A stretch of 64,000 nucleotides of DNA from Mucilaginibacter cryoferens (lineage in GTDB: Bacteria > Bacteroidota > Bacteroidia > Sphingobacteriales > Sphingobacteriaceae): NCBI RefSeq assembly GCF_014205845.1, contig NZ_JACHCR010000028.1:36598-100597 (forward strand). Direction: 5' to 3'. The notes below the pieces were generated by a model that saw only the letters and a program-made list of their open reading frames with translations, was not told where the DNA came from and ran no database searches. Below, piece after piece: positions 33,832 to 42,850 of this stretch. A program made the position numbers and the translations under genes. Position 1 is the stretch's first letter, and each line of letters starts with the position of its first letter.

Positions 33832-35028
33832 GTGAATAATTTAGAGCAAACATTCCGGTGGTTTGGCCCTGCCGATCCGGTTACACTTACAGCAATTTCG
33901 CAATCCGGCGCCACCGGCATTGTTACAGCGCTTTACCATATACCGGTGGGCGAAGTTTGGGGTTTGGATGAGATCATTCAACGTAAAAATATCATTGAAG
34001 CAGCCGGCCTCAGTTGGTCTGTTGTAGAGAGCGTGAACATTCACGAGAGCATTAAAACAGCGGCTGCCGATAGAGATAAATATATAACCAACTATATTAC
34101 TACGCTCCAAAACCTGGCGCAGGCAGGTATTGGCATTGTATGCTACAATTTTATGCCCGTGTTAGATTGGACCCGTACCGATCTGGATTACTTGTTGGCC
34201 AATAAGGCAACCGCGTTAAGATACGATGCAAAAGCCCTGGCAGCTTTTGATCTTTATGTATTAGAGCGTTTAGGTGCCCGAGACGATTACAGCAGCACGC
34301 AGCAACAGGTTGCCAAACAATACCTCGATAACATTACAGCCGACGAAAAAGCACAGCTCATAAATAACCTGATGGCCGGTTTGCCGGGTACCAATAAAAC
34401 ATTATCGATACCCGAATTTAAGGAACACCTGAAACGGTATGCAGATGTTGACGCGGCAGGCCTGAAAGAGAACCTTGCTTATTTCTTACGCGGTATTATC
34501 CCTGCGGCCGAAAAGGCAGGTGTTAAAATGTGTATCCATCCGGATGATCCGCCGTTTCCGATATTGGGTTTGCCAAGGGTAGTATCTACCGAACAGGACC
34601 TGGTTGATCTGGTTAACTTTTACCTGTCGCCAAGCAATGGTATTACCTTTTGCAGTGGTTCGTTAGGCGCAAGGGCAGATAATGACCTGCCCGGTATAGT
34701 TGAAAGGCTGGGCGAGCATATTCACTTTTTGCACCTGCGTAATGTACAGCGCGAAGCTGATGGCAGTTTTTACGAGGCCGAACATTTAGGAGGCAGTACC
34801 GATATGTATGCAGTGATGAAAAACATTGTATTAGAGCAACAAAAAAGAGTAAAGGATGGCCGCGCAGATATTGCGATACCAATGCGGCCCGATCATGGGC
34901 ATAAGTTGCTGGATGATTTTAATTATAAAACCTATCATGGCTACTCGGCTATTGGCAGGTTAAAGGGCCTTGCCGAGTTGCGCGGCCTCGAAATGGGTGT
35001 TAAACGGTCTTTATTAGATAAAGCTTAA
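33832..35028 (+). CDS. uxuA: Mannonate dehydratase
   Basis: A 398-residue enzyme converting D-mannonate to 2-keto-3-deoxygluconate. It starts with GTG (NNLEQTFRWFGPADPVTL), the usual family N-terminus. Other marks are WSVVESVNIHESIK, YNFMPVLDWTRTDL, CIHPDDPPFPILGLPR, HFLHLRNVQRE and MRPDHGHKLLDD (metal ligands). It begins a tightly packed uronate cluster, with uxaC 9 bp downstream. The enzyme that would supply mannonate from fructuronate is not in the window. Confidence 0.96.
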   Translation: MNNLEQTFRWFGPADPVTLTAISQSGATGIVTALYHIPVGEVWGLDEIIQRKNIIEAAGLSWSVVESVNIHESIKTAAADRDKYITNYITTLQNLAQAGIGIVCYNFMPVLDWTRTDLDYLLANKATALRYDAKALAAFDLYVLERLGARDDYSSTQQQVAKQYLDNITADEKAQLINNLMAGLPGTNKTLSIPEFKEHLKRYADVDAAGLKENLAYFLRGIIPAAEKAGVKMCIHPDDPPFPILGLPRVVSTEQDLVDLVNFYLSPSNGITFCSGSLGARADNDLPGIVERLGEHIHFLHLRNVQREADGSFYEAEHLGGSTDMYAVMKNIVLEQQKRVKDGRADIAIPMRPDHGHKLLDDFNYKTYHGYSAIGRLKGLAELRGLEMGVKRSLLDKA

Positions 35029-35037
35029 ATTATACTG

Positions 35038-36450
35038 ATGAAGAGTTTTTTAGACGAGAATTTTTTGCTCCATACCAAAACCGCGCAGCGTTTGTATCAT
35101 GAATACGCTGCCGGCTTGCCTATTATAGATTACCACAGCCATTTACCGGCCGACCAGATTGCTGCCGATATTAACTTTGAAAATATCACCAGCGTTTGGC
35201 TCAATGGCGATCATTATAAGTGGCGTGCCATGCGCGCCAATGGCGTAAACGAAGCGTACGTTACCGGCAGCAAAACCGACGAAGAGAAATTTGAAAAATG
35301 GGCCGCGACCGTTCCGTATACCCTACGCAACCCGCTTTACCATTGGACACACCTGGAATTGCAGCGATATTTTGATATTAAAGAACTGCTTTCGCCGGCA
35401 ACGGCAAAGCAGATATATGCTGATTGTACAAAAAAACTGCAATCGCCGGGTTATAGCGTTCGTAATATCATCAAAGGTAAAAATGTAGAGGTGATCTGTA
35501 CTACCGACGATCCGCTGGATAATTTGGCAGACCATCAAAAAATAAAAGCCGATGGTTATGCTGTGCAGGTGCTACCAACATTTCGCCCGGATAAGGCAAT
35601 GAATACCGATGATCTGTTTACGCTTAACCTTTATATTGACAGGTTGCAGGGCTTAACGGACACAACTATAGATAGTTTTGAGGCCTATTTAAATGCATTA
35701 AAAAGCAGGCACGATTATTTTGCTGCCAATGGGTGTCGCCTATCTGATCATGGCCTGGAACAGGTTTATGCCGAGGATTATACCGATACTGAAATTGCAG
35801 GTATTTTTATAAAGATAAGAGGAACGCAAATTTTAACGGTTGATGAAGCTCTTAAGTTTAAATCGGCCATGTTGTATAATTTTGCTTTGTGGAACCACCA
35901 AAAAGGCTGGGTTATGCAATTGCACCTGGGTGCGTTGCGCAACAACAATACCCGCGGTTTAAGCGAGCTTGGGCCCGATACAGGTTGGGATTCTATCGGC
36001 GATTTTTCGCAGGGCAGGGCTTTATCCAAGTTTTTGAACAGGTTGGATACCACCAATCAACTCAGCAAAACTATACTATACAACTTAAACCCGGCCGATA
36101 ACGAACTGATGGCTGCCATGACGGGTAATTTTAACGATGGTTCGGTTGCCGGTAAAGTTCAGTTTGGCTCCGCCTGGTGGTTTCTCGATCAAAAGGATGG
36201 GATGACCAAACAGTTAAATGCCCTATCTAACATTGGTTTGCTCAGCAGAATGGTGGGCATGCTTACCGATTCGCGCAGCTTTTTGTCGTTCCCCAGGCAC
36301 GAGTATTTCCGCAGGCTGGTTTGTAACCTGTTTGGCGATGATATAGAAAACGGCGAGCTGCCCGATGATATAGCATGGACAGGCAAAATCATCCAGGATA
36401 TCTGCTATTACAATGCTAAAAACTACTTTAATTTCGATCAAAGCAAATGA
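35038..36450 (+). CDS. uxaC: Glucuronate (uronate) isomerase
   Basis: A 470-residue amidohydrolase-fold enzyme interconverting D-glucuronate and D-fructuronate (or galacturonate and tagaturonate). It carries the metal-site IIDYHSHLPADQIA, WTHLELQRYF, EVICTTDDPLD, LPTFRPDKAM, WVMQLHLGALRNNN and GMLTDSRSFLSFPRHEYFRR. Length is normal. It overlaps the next gene by 4 bp (ATGA), so translation is coupled. Confidence 0.96.
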   Translation: MKSFLDENFLLHTKTAQRLYHEYAAGLPIIDYHSHLPADQIAADINFENITSVWLNGDHYKWRAMRANGVNEAYVTGSKTDEEKFEKWAATVPYTLRNPLYHWTHLELQRYFDIKELLSPATAKQIYADCTKKLQSPGYSVRNIIKGKNVEVICTTDDPLDNLADHQKIKADGYAVQVLPTFRPDKAMNTDDLFTLNLYIDRLQGLTDTTIDSFEAYLNALKSRHDYFAANGCRLSDHGLEQVYAEDYTDTEIAGIFIKIRGTQILTVDEALKFKSAMLYNFALWNHQKGWVMQLHLGALRNNNTRGLSELGPDTGWDSIGDFSQGRALSKFLNRLDTTNQLSKTILYNLNPADNELMAAMTGNFNDGSVAGKVQFGSAWWFLDQKDGMTKQLNALSNIGLLSRMVGMLTDSRSFLSFPRHEYFRRLVCNLFGDDIENGELPDDIAWTGKIIQDICYYNAKNYFNFDQSK

Positions 36451-37487
36451 GCGGCGTATTGGAAATAAAATTACCCAAGGGAAGCATTCTCTCATTTGGC
36501 GAGCTGCTGTTAAGGATTTGCCCAGATGCAGGTGGCGAATGGCTTCATGATAATAAATTACCCTTTTTTGTTGGCGGGGCCGAACTAAACGTAGCTAATG
36601 CGCTTGCCCTCTGGCAGCTACCATCGGCATATTTTACGGCTTTGCCGGATAATGCCATGTCGGCACAGGTAATTGATTACCTGGAAGATAAAAAGGTTGA
36701 TACTTCATCCATACACAAACATGGCGATAGAATAGGCCTGTACTATTTAACCCGTGGCAAGGATATCAAAAATAATGCCCTCATCTATGATAGGGCCGGT
36801 TCGGCGTTTGCTATGCTAAAGCCCGGGCAGGTTAATTGGGATAAGGTTTTAGATGGTGTAAGCTGGTTTCATTTTAGTGCGATATGCCCGGCTATCAGCC
36901 AGGATGTTGCCGATGTTTGTGCGGAAGTTTTGGAAGTGGCCTCGGCAAAAGGCATTACTATTTCCGTCGATCTGAATTACCGCTCCCGGTTGTGGAAATA
37001 CGGTAAACAGCCTATAGATATTATGCCACAGCTGGTAAAATATGCCGATTTAGTTATGGGCAATGTATGGGCAGCCGAATTGATGCTGAATATCCCGGTA
37101 GCACCTGATATTCACGAATCGGGACAGAAAAGTATCTATCTCAAAGAAGCATTGCAAACATCAGAAACCATTATGGCGCAATACCCAAAATGTAAAGTGG
37201 TAGCCAACACTTTTCGTTTCGACGCAGGTGAAGGCATCGATTATTATACCGCCTTATATAGCGGAGATAAATTATACAATTCCAGCCAATACGAGACCGA
37301 CAAGGTGGTTGATAAGGTTGGCAGCGGCGACTGTTTTATGGCGGGGCTTATCTATGGATTTTACAATAATCTAGACCCGCAGCAAACCCTGGAGTTTGCA
37401 ACTGCCGCCGCGTACACAAAACTGTTTATTGAAGGCGATGCCACCACTAAAACGGTTGATCAGATTACTAAAGCTATTAAACTATGA
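36447..37487 (+). CDS. kdgK: 2-keto-3-deoxygluconate kinase (PfkB family)
   Basis: A 346-residue ribokinase-family sugar kinase. GGAELNVANALALW gives the substrate-side motif. DKVGSGDCFMAGLIYG carries the catalytic Asp and anion hole. ISVDLNYRSRLWKYG is typical of KDG kinases. It would phosphorylate KDG to KDPG, the substrate of the aldolase encoded next. It is coupled by 4-bp overlaps to both uxaC and the aldolase gene. The specific substrate is inferred mainly from context. Confidence 0.9.
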   Translation: MSGVLEIKLPKGSILSFGELLLRICPDAGGEWLHDNKLPFFVGGAELNVANALALWQLPSAYFTALPDNAMSAQVIDYLEDKKVDTSSIHKHGDRIGLYYLTRGKDIKNNALIYDRAGSAFAMLKPGQVNWDKVLDGVSWFHFSAICPAISQDVADVCAEVLEVASAKGITISVDLNYRSRLWKYGKQPIDIMPQLVKYADLVMGNVWAAELMLNIPVAPDIHESGQKSIYLKEALQTSETIMAQYPKCKVVANTFRFDAGEGIDYYTALYSGDKLYNSSQYETDKVVDKVGSGDCFMAGLIYGFYNNLDPQQTLEFATAAAYTKLFIEGDATTKTVDQITKAIKL

Positions 37488-38143
37488 GCAAAAAACAAAC
37501 AGCGCTTGATGCGATATTAATACAGGGAACTTTACCGCTGTTTTTTTACCCCAACGCGGAAGTTAGTCTTGAAATTACCCGTACGCTGTACAAAGCGGGG
37601 GTAAGGGTATTTGAATATACCAACCGTGGTGCCGCCGCCCTGGCAAACTTTAAAATATTAAAGAAGGCACAGTTGAGCGAAATGCCCGATTTGCACCTGG
37701 GGATAGGCACCATAAAAAGTGCGGAAGAAGCAGAAGCGTTTATAGCCGCCGGGGCCGATTTTATTGTATCGCCCATCATTAATCCGGCGGTTGGTAAAAT
37801 AGCTGCCGAACATCAGTTATTGTGGATACCGGGATGTATGACACCTACCGAGATCTACACGGCGCAGCAACATGGAGCGGCATTAATTAAAATTTTTCCG
37901 GCCAATATTTTAGGGCCGGAGTTTGTATCGTCTATCCGCGATCTGTTTGCCGGCCAGTTATTTATACCAACCGGTGGGGTCGATCTTAATATCAACAGTA
38001 TCAGTACCTGGTTTAAAGCCGGAGTTTGCGCTGTAGGTATGGGCAGCAAGCTCATCAGCAAAAATGTATTGGATAATAAACTGTACGACCAATTATACAA
38101 CGATACCATTACGCTGCTGGAGATGGTGCAAGCCAGCAAGTAA
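37484..38143 (+). CDS. eda: KDPG aldolase
   Basis: A 219-residue class I aldolase that splits 2-keto-3-deoxy-6-phosphogluconate into pyruvate and glyceraldehyde-3-phosphate. GVRVFEYTNRGAAAL holds the conserved Glu region, ADFIVSPIINPAV the substrate site, and WIPGCMTPTEIYTAQQHGAALIKIFPA the Schiff-base Lys. PTGGVDLNI and AVGMGSKLI complete the barrel. It overlaps kdgK by 4 bp. Confidence 0.94.
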   Translation: MSKKQTALDAILIQGTLPLFFYPNAEVSLEITRTLYKAGVRVFEYTNRGAAALANFKILKKAQLSEMPDLHLGIGTIKSAEEAEAFIAAGADFIVSPIINPAVGKIAAEHQLLWIPGCMTPTEIYTAQQHGAALIKIFPANILGPEFVSSIRDLFAGQLFIPTGGVDLNINSISTWFKAGVCAVGMGSKLISKNVLDNKLYDQLYNDTITLLEMVQASK

Positions 38144-38146
38144 CTT

Positions 38147-38193
38147 TATTAAGCTTAGTGCGCGAGGCATAAAGCTTAATCCTGATTTTTTTT
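38147..38193 (+). terminator. Weak terminator or attenuator between eda and MFS gene
   Basis: ATTAAGCTT (38148-38156) pairs perfectly with AAGCTTAAT (38172-38180), followed by CCTGATTTTTTTT. Confidence 0.55.
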
Positions 38194-38239
38194 AAGACCA
38201 ATAGCTTATCATCAACCTAAATAATATAAACCAATTATA

Positions 38240-39529
38240 ATGAGAGAAGCCAAAGTTGGAAACTACAGATGGGTTGTAGTTTCACTTTTATTTTTTGCTA
38301 CAACCATAAACTACCTTGACAGGCAGGTTATAGGTTTGTTAAAACCCGTATTAGAGGTTGAGTTTAAATGGACCGAGGCCGACTATAGTTATATTGTTAT
38401 GGCTTTTGCCACCGCCTATGCAGGAGGGCTGCTATTATTTGGCGGTTTTATTGACAAAATAGGTACCAAGCTGGGCTACACTATATCATTAATTGTATGG
38501 AGCATAGCAGCTATGTTACATGCTATAGTAAAAACTACTTTTGGTTTTGGCGTTGTAAGGGCGGCTTTGGGCATTGGCGAATCGGGGAATTTTCCGGCTG
38601 CTATTAAGGTTGTTGCGGAGTGGTTTCCTAAAAAAGAAAGAGCTTTAGCAACGGGTATATTTAATTCTGGTGCTAATATAGGCGCAGTGGTTGCACCTAT
38701 TATGGTGCCATGGATATTGGGAATATATGGCTGGCAAATGGCATTTATAATTACGGGAGCCATTGGTTTTATATGGCTTATATTTTGGTGGTTATTTTAC
38801 GAGATACCTTCAAAACATAAAAAAGTAACGCCCGAAGAATTTGAATATATCCATAGTGATGCTGATGCCTCTGCGGTAACCGAAGGAGAAAATAAAATAA
38901 AATGGATACAACTTTTCGGCATAAGGCAAACATGGACATTTGTAATAGGTAAGTTTTTAACAGACCCAATATGGTGGTTCTTCCTCTTCTGGTTACCATC
39001 ATACTTTTCCAGCACTTTTAACCTGGATCTTAAAAAGCCAAGTTTGCCGTTAATATTGGTTTATACAGCTACTTCCATTGGCAGTATAGGCGGTGGTTAC
39101 CTGTCATCTTACCTGATAAAAAAGGGCTGGCCTGTATTTAAGGCACGTAAAACAGCCATGTTTATATTTGCTTTATGCGTATTGCCCATCATATCTGCTA
39201 AATATGCAACTAATGTATGGCAAGCTGTGGCCCTAATAAGTTTAGCTGCTGCAGCCCACCAAGCGTGGAGCGCCAATATTTTCACTACAGCTTCAGACAT
39301 GTTTCCTAAACGGGCATTGAGTTCGGTAGTTGGTATCGGTGGCATGGCAGGGTCAGTAGGGGGCATTCTATTCCCATTACTGGTAGGCAATATATTAGAT
39401 TATTATAAAAAAGGAGGCCATCTGATTATTGGCTACAATATCATTTTTGTGATATGCGGTTGCGCTTACCTGTTAGCATGGTTTATAATGCACCTTTTAT
39501 CGCCCAAAATGAAGCCTGTTAATTTATAA
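38240..39529 (+). CDS. MFS transporter, probable hexuronate importer (ExuT-like)
   Basis: A 429-residue 12-helix transporter of the anion:cation symporter branch of MFS. It opens with TINYLDRQVIGLLKPVLE, the typical ExuT/GudP-type start. The GGxxDKxG motif appears as FGGFIDKIGTKLGY, and GIGESGNFPAAIKVVAEWFPKKERA is characteristic. It follows the uronate genes in the same direction, so glucuronate/galacturonate uptake is the likely role. A strong terminator lies 33 bp after the stop. Confidence 0.88.
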   Translation: MREAKVGNYRWVVVSLLFFATTINYLDRQVIGLLKPVLEVEFKWTEADYSYIVMAFATAYAGGLLLFGGFIDKIGTKLGYTISLIVWSIAAMLHAIVKTTFGFGVVRAALGIGESGNFPAAIKVVAEWFPKKERALATGIFNSGANIGAVVAPIMVPWILGIYGWQMAFIITGAIGFIWLIFWWLFYEIPSKHKKVTPEEFEYIHSDADASAVTEGENKIKWIQLFGIRQTWTFVIGKFLTDPIWWFFLFWLPSYFSSTFNLDLKKPSLPLILVYTATSIGSIGGGYLSSYLIKKGWPVFKARKTAMFIFALCVLPIISAKYATNVWQAVALISLAAAAHQAWSANIFTTASDMFPKRALSSVVGIGGMAGSVGGILFPLLVGNILDYYKKGGHLIIGYNIIFVICGCAYLLAWFIMHLLSPKMKPVNL

Positions 39530-39562
39530 TGATGGGTGTATTTTAATTTCAATCTTAAACGT

Positions 39563-39606
39563 AAAACGCAGCCTGCCGACCAATGTCAGCAGGCTGCGTT
39601 TTGTTT
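39563..39606. terminator. Bidirectional terminator
   Basis: AAAACGCAGCCTGC / GCAGGCTGCGTTTT form a perfect 14-bp stem (39563-39576, 39589-39602) followed by TGTTT. It serves the MFS gene and, in reverse, the small gene at 39646. Confidence 0.9.
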
Positions 39607-39645
39607 AAACCGGCATATAAGATATGGATTGCTGCAATCCAATTA

Positions 39646-39873
39646 TCAGGCAATTTGCTCTGCCAGTTCATCAATCCAGCTGGATAGGTAGGGCTCTGTG
39701 CCTGCTAATCGTACCCATTCACCGTCGGCATCCCTGGCTATAATAAGGTGCAGTGTTCCATCTATTGATTTAAATTCATAAGCATTTGCTTTATCTCCGT
39801 AGGCAATGGGGTATGCTGCGCCTTCAATTGTACTATCGGTTCCGGTTAGGGTAACATCAATCTGCTGATCCAT
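39646..39873 (-). CDS. Small acidic hypothetical protein
   Basis: A 75-residue protein starting at ATG 39873. It has no signal peptide or membrane helix. The sequence is acidic and beta-rich in appearance (VTLTGTDSTIEGAAYPIAYG, LHLIIARDADGEWVRLAG) with a C-terminal helix (SSWIDELAEQI). I do not recognise a family. It ends at a bidirectional terminator and is divergent from the DUF3820 gene, so it is probably a real monocistronic gene. Confidence 0.65.
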   Translation of the reverse strand: MDQQIDVTLTGTDSTIEGAAYPIAYGDKANAYEFKSIDGTLHLIIARDADGEWVRLAGTEPYLSSWIDELAEQIA

Positions 39874-39975
39874 GGTTTATAATTTTAATAATAACACGCG
39901 GTGAGGTTTTGTGTTTGCTATTCTTATTAATATGGATAGCGATTCCCTAATCTCAAAAAACAGTACCTTTACCGT

Positions 39976-40239
39976 GTGGAAAACTTACAGCCCGATCCTA
40001 AAGTTCTTGTTGATATTGTACAAACCAGGATGCCTTATGGCAAATATAAAGGTACCATTATAGCCGATATACCCATCAGTTACCTGGAGTGGATGAGCGG
40101 CAAAGGTTTTACAAAAGACAAGCTGGGCATGATGCTCTCTACCGTTTTCGAGATTAAAACCAACGGACTTGGCGATATTTTGTATATGGTAAAAAAATCG
40201 CTTAATAACCCAAATGGCTTTAGCCCCAGGTTAAAGTAA
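39976..40239 (+). CDS. DUF3820 family protein
   Basis: An 87-residue protein starting with GTG. The family signature is clear: RMPYGKYKGTIIADIPISYLEW, then the MSTVFEIKTNGL-like MLSTVFEIKTNGLGDIL. DUF3820 proteins are small and of uncertain function (annotated in places as quorum-sensing-regulated factors). A weak -7-like TACCTTTA lies a few bases before the GTG. Confidence 0.82.
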   Translation: MENLQPDPKVLVDIVQTRMPYGKYKGTIIADIPISYLEWMSGKGFTKDKLGMMLSTVFEIKTNGLGDILYMVKKSLNNPNGFSPRLK

Positions 40240-40319
40240 GCCGGTTTTACCTGTTAATGACCATCTGTTGTAAGGTTTGTTGCGTATATCCGACTAAGAG
40301 AGAAAACAATAAACACATT

Positions 40320-40976
40320 ATGAAAAAGTTGATCTTATATATTGCAGGAGTATTTCTATTTGTGGGTTGTGCCAACGGCCAGCCAAAGCAAAACGAGGAT
40401 GCTATGGCATCATTACCAAAACCTAAAGCAGGCGAGGCCATTGCTACCTTTGGCGGTGGTTGCTTTTGGAGCATGAGCGAGGCCATGTCTGAGCTTAAGG
40501 GCGTAAATAAAGTAGTATCTGGCTATGCAGGTGGCAATACTAAAAATCCAACATACGAAGAGGTGAGCACCCGTACTACCAACCATGCCGAAACGGTACA
40601 GGTTTATTACGATTCCAAAGTTATCAGTTATGCTACAATTGCAGATGCTTTCTTTTTTGCGCATGACCCTACTACGCTAAACCGCCAGGGGCCGGATGAA
40701 GGTACCGACTATCGTTCCATTGCTTTTTACCGTACACCAGAAGAAAAGAATATTTTGCTGGCCACCATTAAAAAGGTAAACCAATCTAAGCATTACAATA
40801 ACCCAATAGTTACGCAGGTAGTACCGTTTACTGTGTTTTACGCTGCCGAAAACTATCACCAGGGCTACTATAAAACGCATTTAGATCAACCTTATATCGC
40901 ATCAGTTTCTACACCCAAAGTAATGAAATTTAGAAAAGCGATGGCTGTAGATTTGAAGCCGGAGTTTAGGAAGTAA
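40320..40976 (+). CDS. msrA: Peptide-methionine (S)-S-oxide reductase, lipoprotein form
   Basis: A 218-residue MsrA that repairs oxidised methionine. I choose ATG 40320 because it gives a lipoprotein signal (LILYIAGVFLFVGC, Cys17); the upstream extension to 40257 is not conserved-looking. The catalytic motif is FGGGCFW with C48, followed by GYAGGNTKNPTYEEVSTRTTNHAE and FFFAHDPTTLNRQGPDEGTDYRS. The lipobox places it in the periplasm or outer membrane rather than the cytoplasm. Its TAA stop overlaps the first base of a palindromic element. Confidence 0.95.
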   Translation: MKKLILYIAGVFLFVGCANGQPKQNEDAMASLPKPKAGEAIATFGGGCFWSMSEAMSELKGVNKVVSGYAGGNTKNPTYEEVSTRTTNHAETVQVYYDSKVISYATIADAFFFAHDPTTLNRQGPDEGTDYRSIAFYRTPEEKNILLATIKKVNQSKHYNNPIVTQVVPFTVFYAAENYHQGYYKTHLDQPYIASVSTPKVMKFRKAMAVDLKPEFRK

Positions 40977-41067
40977 GAGCCCCACCCAACCCTCCCCTGA
41001 AGGGTAGGGCTTTATAAATATGCTTTTTCAAGTCTCCCCCCTTCAGGGGGAGATTTAGAGGGGGCTC
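40976..41067. repeat. AGCCCC-type paired-hairpin element, msrA 3' end
   Basis: Left arm AGAGCCCCACCCAACCCTCC and right arm (minus strand AGAGCCCCCTCTAAATCTCC) each contain a CCCCTGAAGGG hairpin. The element starts in the last base of the msrA stop and ends 5 bp before the corA stop. Confidence 0.92.
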
Positions 41068-41072
41068 TGGCT

Positions 41073-42197
41073 CTACAGCCTGTTAAACCACCCCTTTTTC
41101 CAAAATACATATACCAGCGTAGCTGCTATACTTAGCATGAGTAGTAAAGCATAAACATAGCCGTTGGGCCAGTAAAGCTCGGGGATGTTGTTTTTTAGCA
41201 CATGGCCTTTATCGTCCACATGCGCAAAGTTCATCCCGTAAATACCGGCAATAAAGGTTAGGGGGATAAATATAACCGAGATGATGGTTAACACCTTCAT
41301 TATCTCATTCATCCGGTTGCTTACCATAGATAGGTAAAGATCAATGATGCTGGATGTTACCTCTTTATAATTTTCTATCAGATCCATGGCCTGGATGCAG
41401 TGGTCATAAGCATCGCGTAAAAACAGTTTTACCTCCGACGTTATCAGCGGACTTTCAGAGCGGATCATATCGTTGATCTTATCCCGCTCTGGCCAGCTGG
41501 CCCGCCTGATGATGATGAGCGTACGCTTTATTTGCTGCGAATTAAACATGATGCTTTTATCCGCATCGTTGTACACTTTATCTTCAATGGCATCCAGCTT
41601 ATCGCCAATTTGGGCAAGTAAAATAAAATAGGTATCTATTATAGTATCGGTAAGTGCATAGCACATATAGCTTGGTCCGGCGGTGCGTATAGCGCCTTTG
41701 CCAACCTTCAGGCGGGCCTTTACAGCTTCAAAGTACTCCTCGTGGTCCTCTTCAAAGCTTATGATAATATTATCCTTTATAATGGTAGAAAACTGGTGAT
41801 TTACCAACTCGTCATCGCCGTTAAAATGTACTATGCGGCTGGTGCTAAAAACATAGTCGTCGTACTCATCAAACTTGGGGCGTTGATGAATGTTGGCGAT
41901 GTCTTCCAGTACCAAAGGGTTAATGTTTAGATGTTCGCCTATCTGTTCAATCAGTTCGGCATCGCCCAATCCGTTAATTTTTATCCAATGCGTATGGTCA
42001 TCGCACTTTTTAAGCTGGGCCAGAATTACCTTAATATCTTTGCCTTCTGATGTTACCAGTTCATCCTTGTTATAGCTAAACATGGCTATATGGGGTTTAA
42101 GCGCGCCATCGGGTACAATAATCAGTCCCGGGCGGTCGCCAACGTTGCCTGCAGCACGACGCGCGTTGTACTTAACCCTTTTTATAACGTTTTGCAT
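41073..42197 (-). CDS. corA: CorA-family magnesium/cobalt transporter
   Basis: A 374-residue CorA channel. The long N-terminal cytoplasmic domain is alpha/beta plus a long stalk helix. Two C-terminal membrane helices follow, the first ending in IAGIYGMNF with the essential GMN selectivity motif. A positively charged tail (FWKKGWFNRL) closes it. It directly abuts the WbqC-like gene (no gap), so the two are likely co-transcribed. Ion preference between Mg, Co and Ni cannot be told. Confidence 0.94.
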   Translation of the reverse strand: MQNVIKRVKYNARRAAGNVGDRPGLIIVPDGALKPHIAMFSYNKDELVTSEGKDIKVILAQLKKCDDHTHWIKINGLGDAELIEQIGEHLNINPLVLEDIANIHQRPKFDEYDDYVFSTSRIVHFNGDDELVNHQFSTIIKDNIIISFEEDHEEYFEAVKARLKVGKGAIRTAGPSYMCYALTDTIIDTYFILLAQIGDKLDAIEDKVYNDADKSIMFNSQQIKRTLIIIRRASWPERDKINDMIRSESPLITSEVKLFLRDAYDHCIQAMDLIENYKEVTSSIIDLYLSMVSNRMNEIMKVLTIISVIFIPLTFIAGIYGMNFAHVDDKGHVLKNNIPELYWPNGYVYALLLMLSIAATLVYVFWKKGWFNRL

Positions 42198-42815
42198 TTA
42201 CAAATAATTTATGGTTTGTGGCCCCTGGTTAAAAAGCAGATCTACAATGCTCATATTTTTTAGAAAACCTTTCCTGTCGTCAAAAACCTGAAAATAAGGT
42301 TTTTGTTCCAGTTCTGTTTCTTTTTTGGGATGGATAGATGTTCTGAAATCAGGGATAGACAGATAGGCCACGTGATACTCGTCGGTATATTTTATATCGG
42401 CTTTAATTTTTACAAATTTGAGCAACAGCTGCAAAAGCTCTTCATTGTAGTCAAATAAGAAAGTTACCTGTTTTTGCTTTTCATAAAACCGTGCAAAGTC
42501 ATCCTCATAATATTCAAAATAAGCCGACCGGCGATAGCAGGCACTCAGGCTTAACCAGTGCAGGCGCTGCCAGTTAAACTCGTAGCTTATTTTAACATCT
42601 TTTATTTTGGTATGGTTTTTTGAACCTTTTGTAACGGGCACAACCAACGTAAGTATCCCTTCGGGCGAGTAAATATTAGCCCGGTTACGGTAAGTTTGTT
42701 TCGGAAAATGTTCTTCTCTTTCTATCAGTATATCAGGCTTGTACGCGTTTAACTGTACAAAATATTCAACCGGCGGAAGATAAAACATAGGTAATACAGC
42801 ACCTTTTTCAATCAT
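42198..42815 (-). CDS. WbqC-family protein
   Basis: A 205-residue protein of the WbqC family, from ATG 42815; a TTG seven codons upstream is weaker. The sequence has MFYLPPVEYFVQLN, EREEHFPKQTYRNRANIYSP, TLVVPVTKGS and the WQRLHWLSLSACYRRSAYFEYYED block typical of the family. WbqC members are linked to polysaccharide or glycolipid biosynthesis, but the chemistry is unknown. It is divergent from the lipid A acyltransferase-like gene and ends at corA. Confidence 0.85.
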   Translation of the reverse strand: MIEKGAVLPMFYLPPVEYFVQLNAYKPDILIEREEHFPKQTYRNRANIYSPEGILTLVVPVTKGSKNHTKIKDVKISYEFNWQRLHWLSLSACYRRSAYFEYYEDDFARFYEKQKQVTFLFDYNEELLQLLLKFVKIKADIKYTDEYHVAYLSIPDFRTSIHPKKETELEQKPYFQVFDDRKGFLKNMSIVDLLFNQGPQTINYL

Positions 42816-42821
42816 ATATTT

Positions 42822-42829
42822 TATGTTTG
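42822..42829 (+). promoter_or_regulatory. -7 box of the acyltransferase/GT2 pair
   Basis: TATGTTTG is a perfect TAnnTTTG, 21 bp before ATG 42851. It overlaps the alternative TTG start at 42827, which argues for the ATG. Confidence 0.5.
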
Positions 42830-42850
42830 TGTTCAAAATTGGTTAAAATA

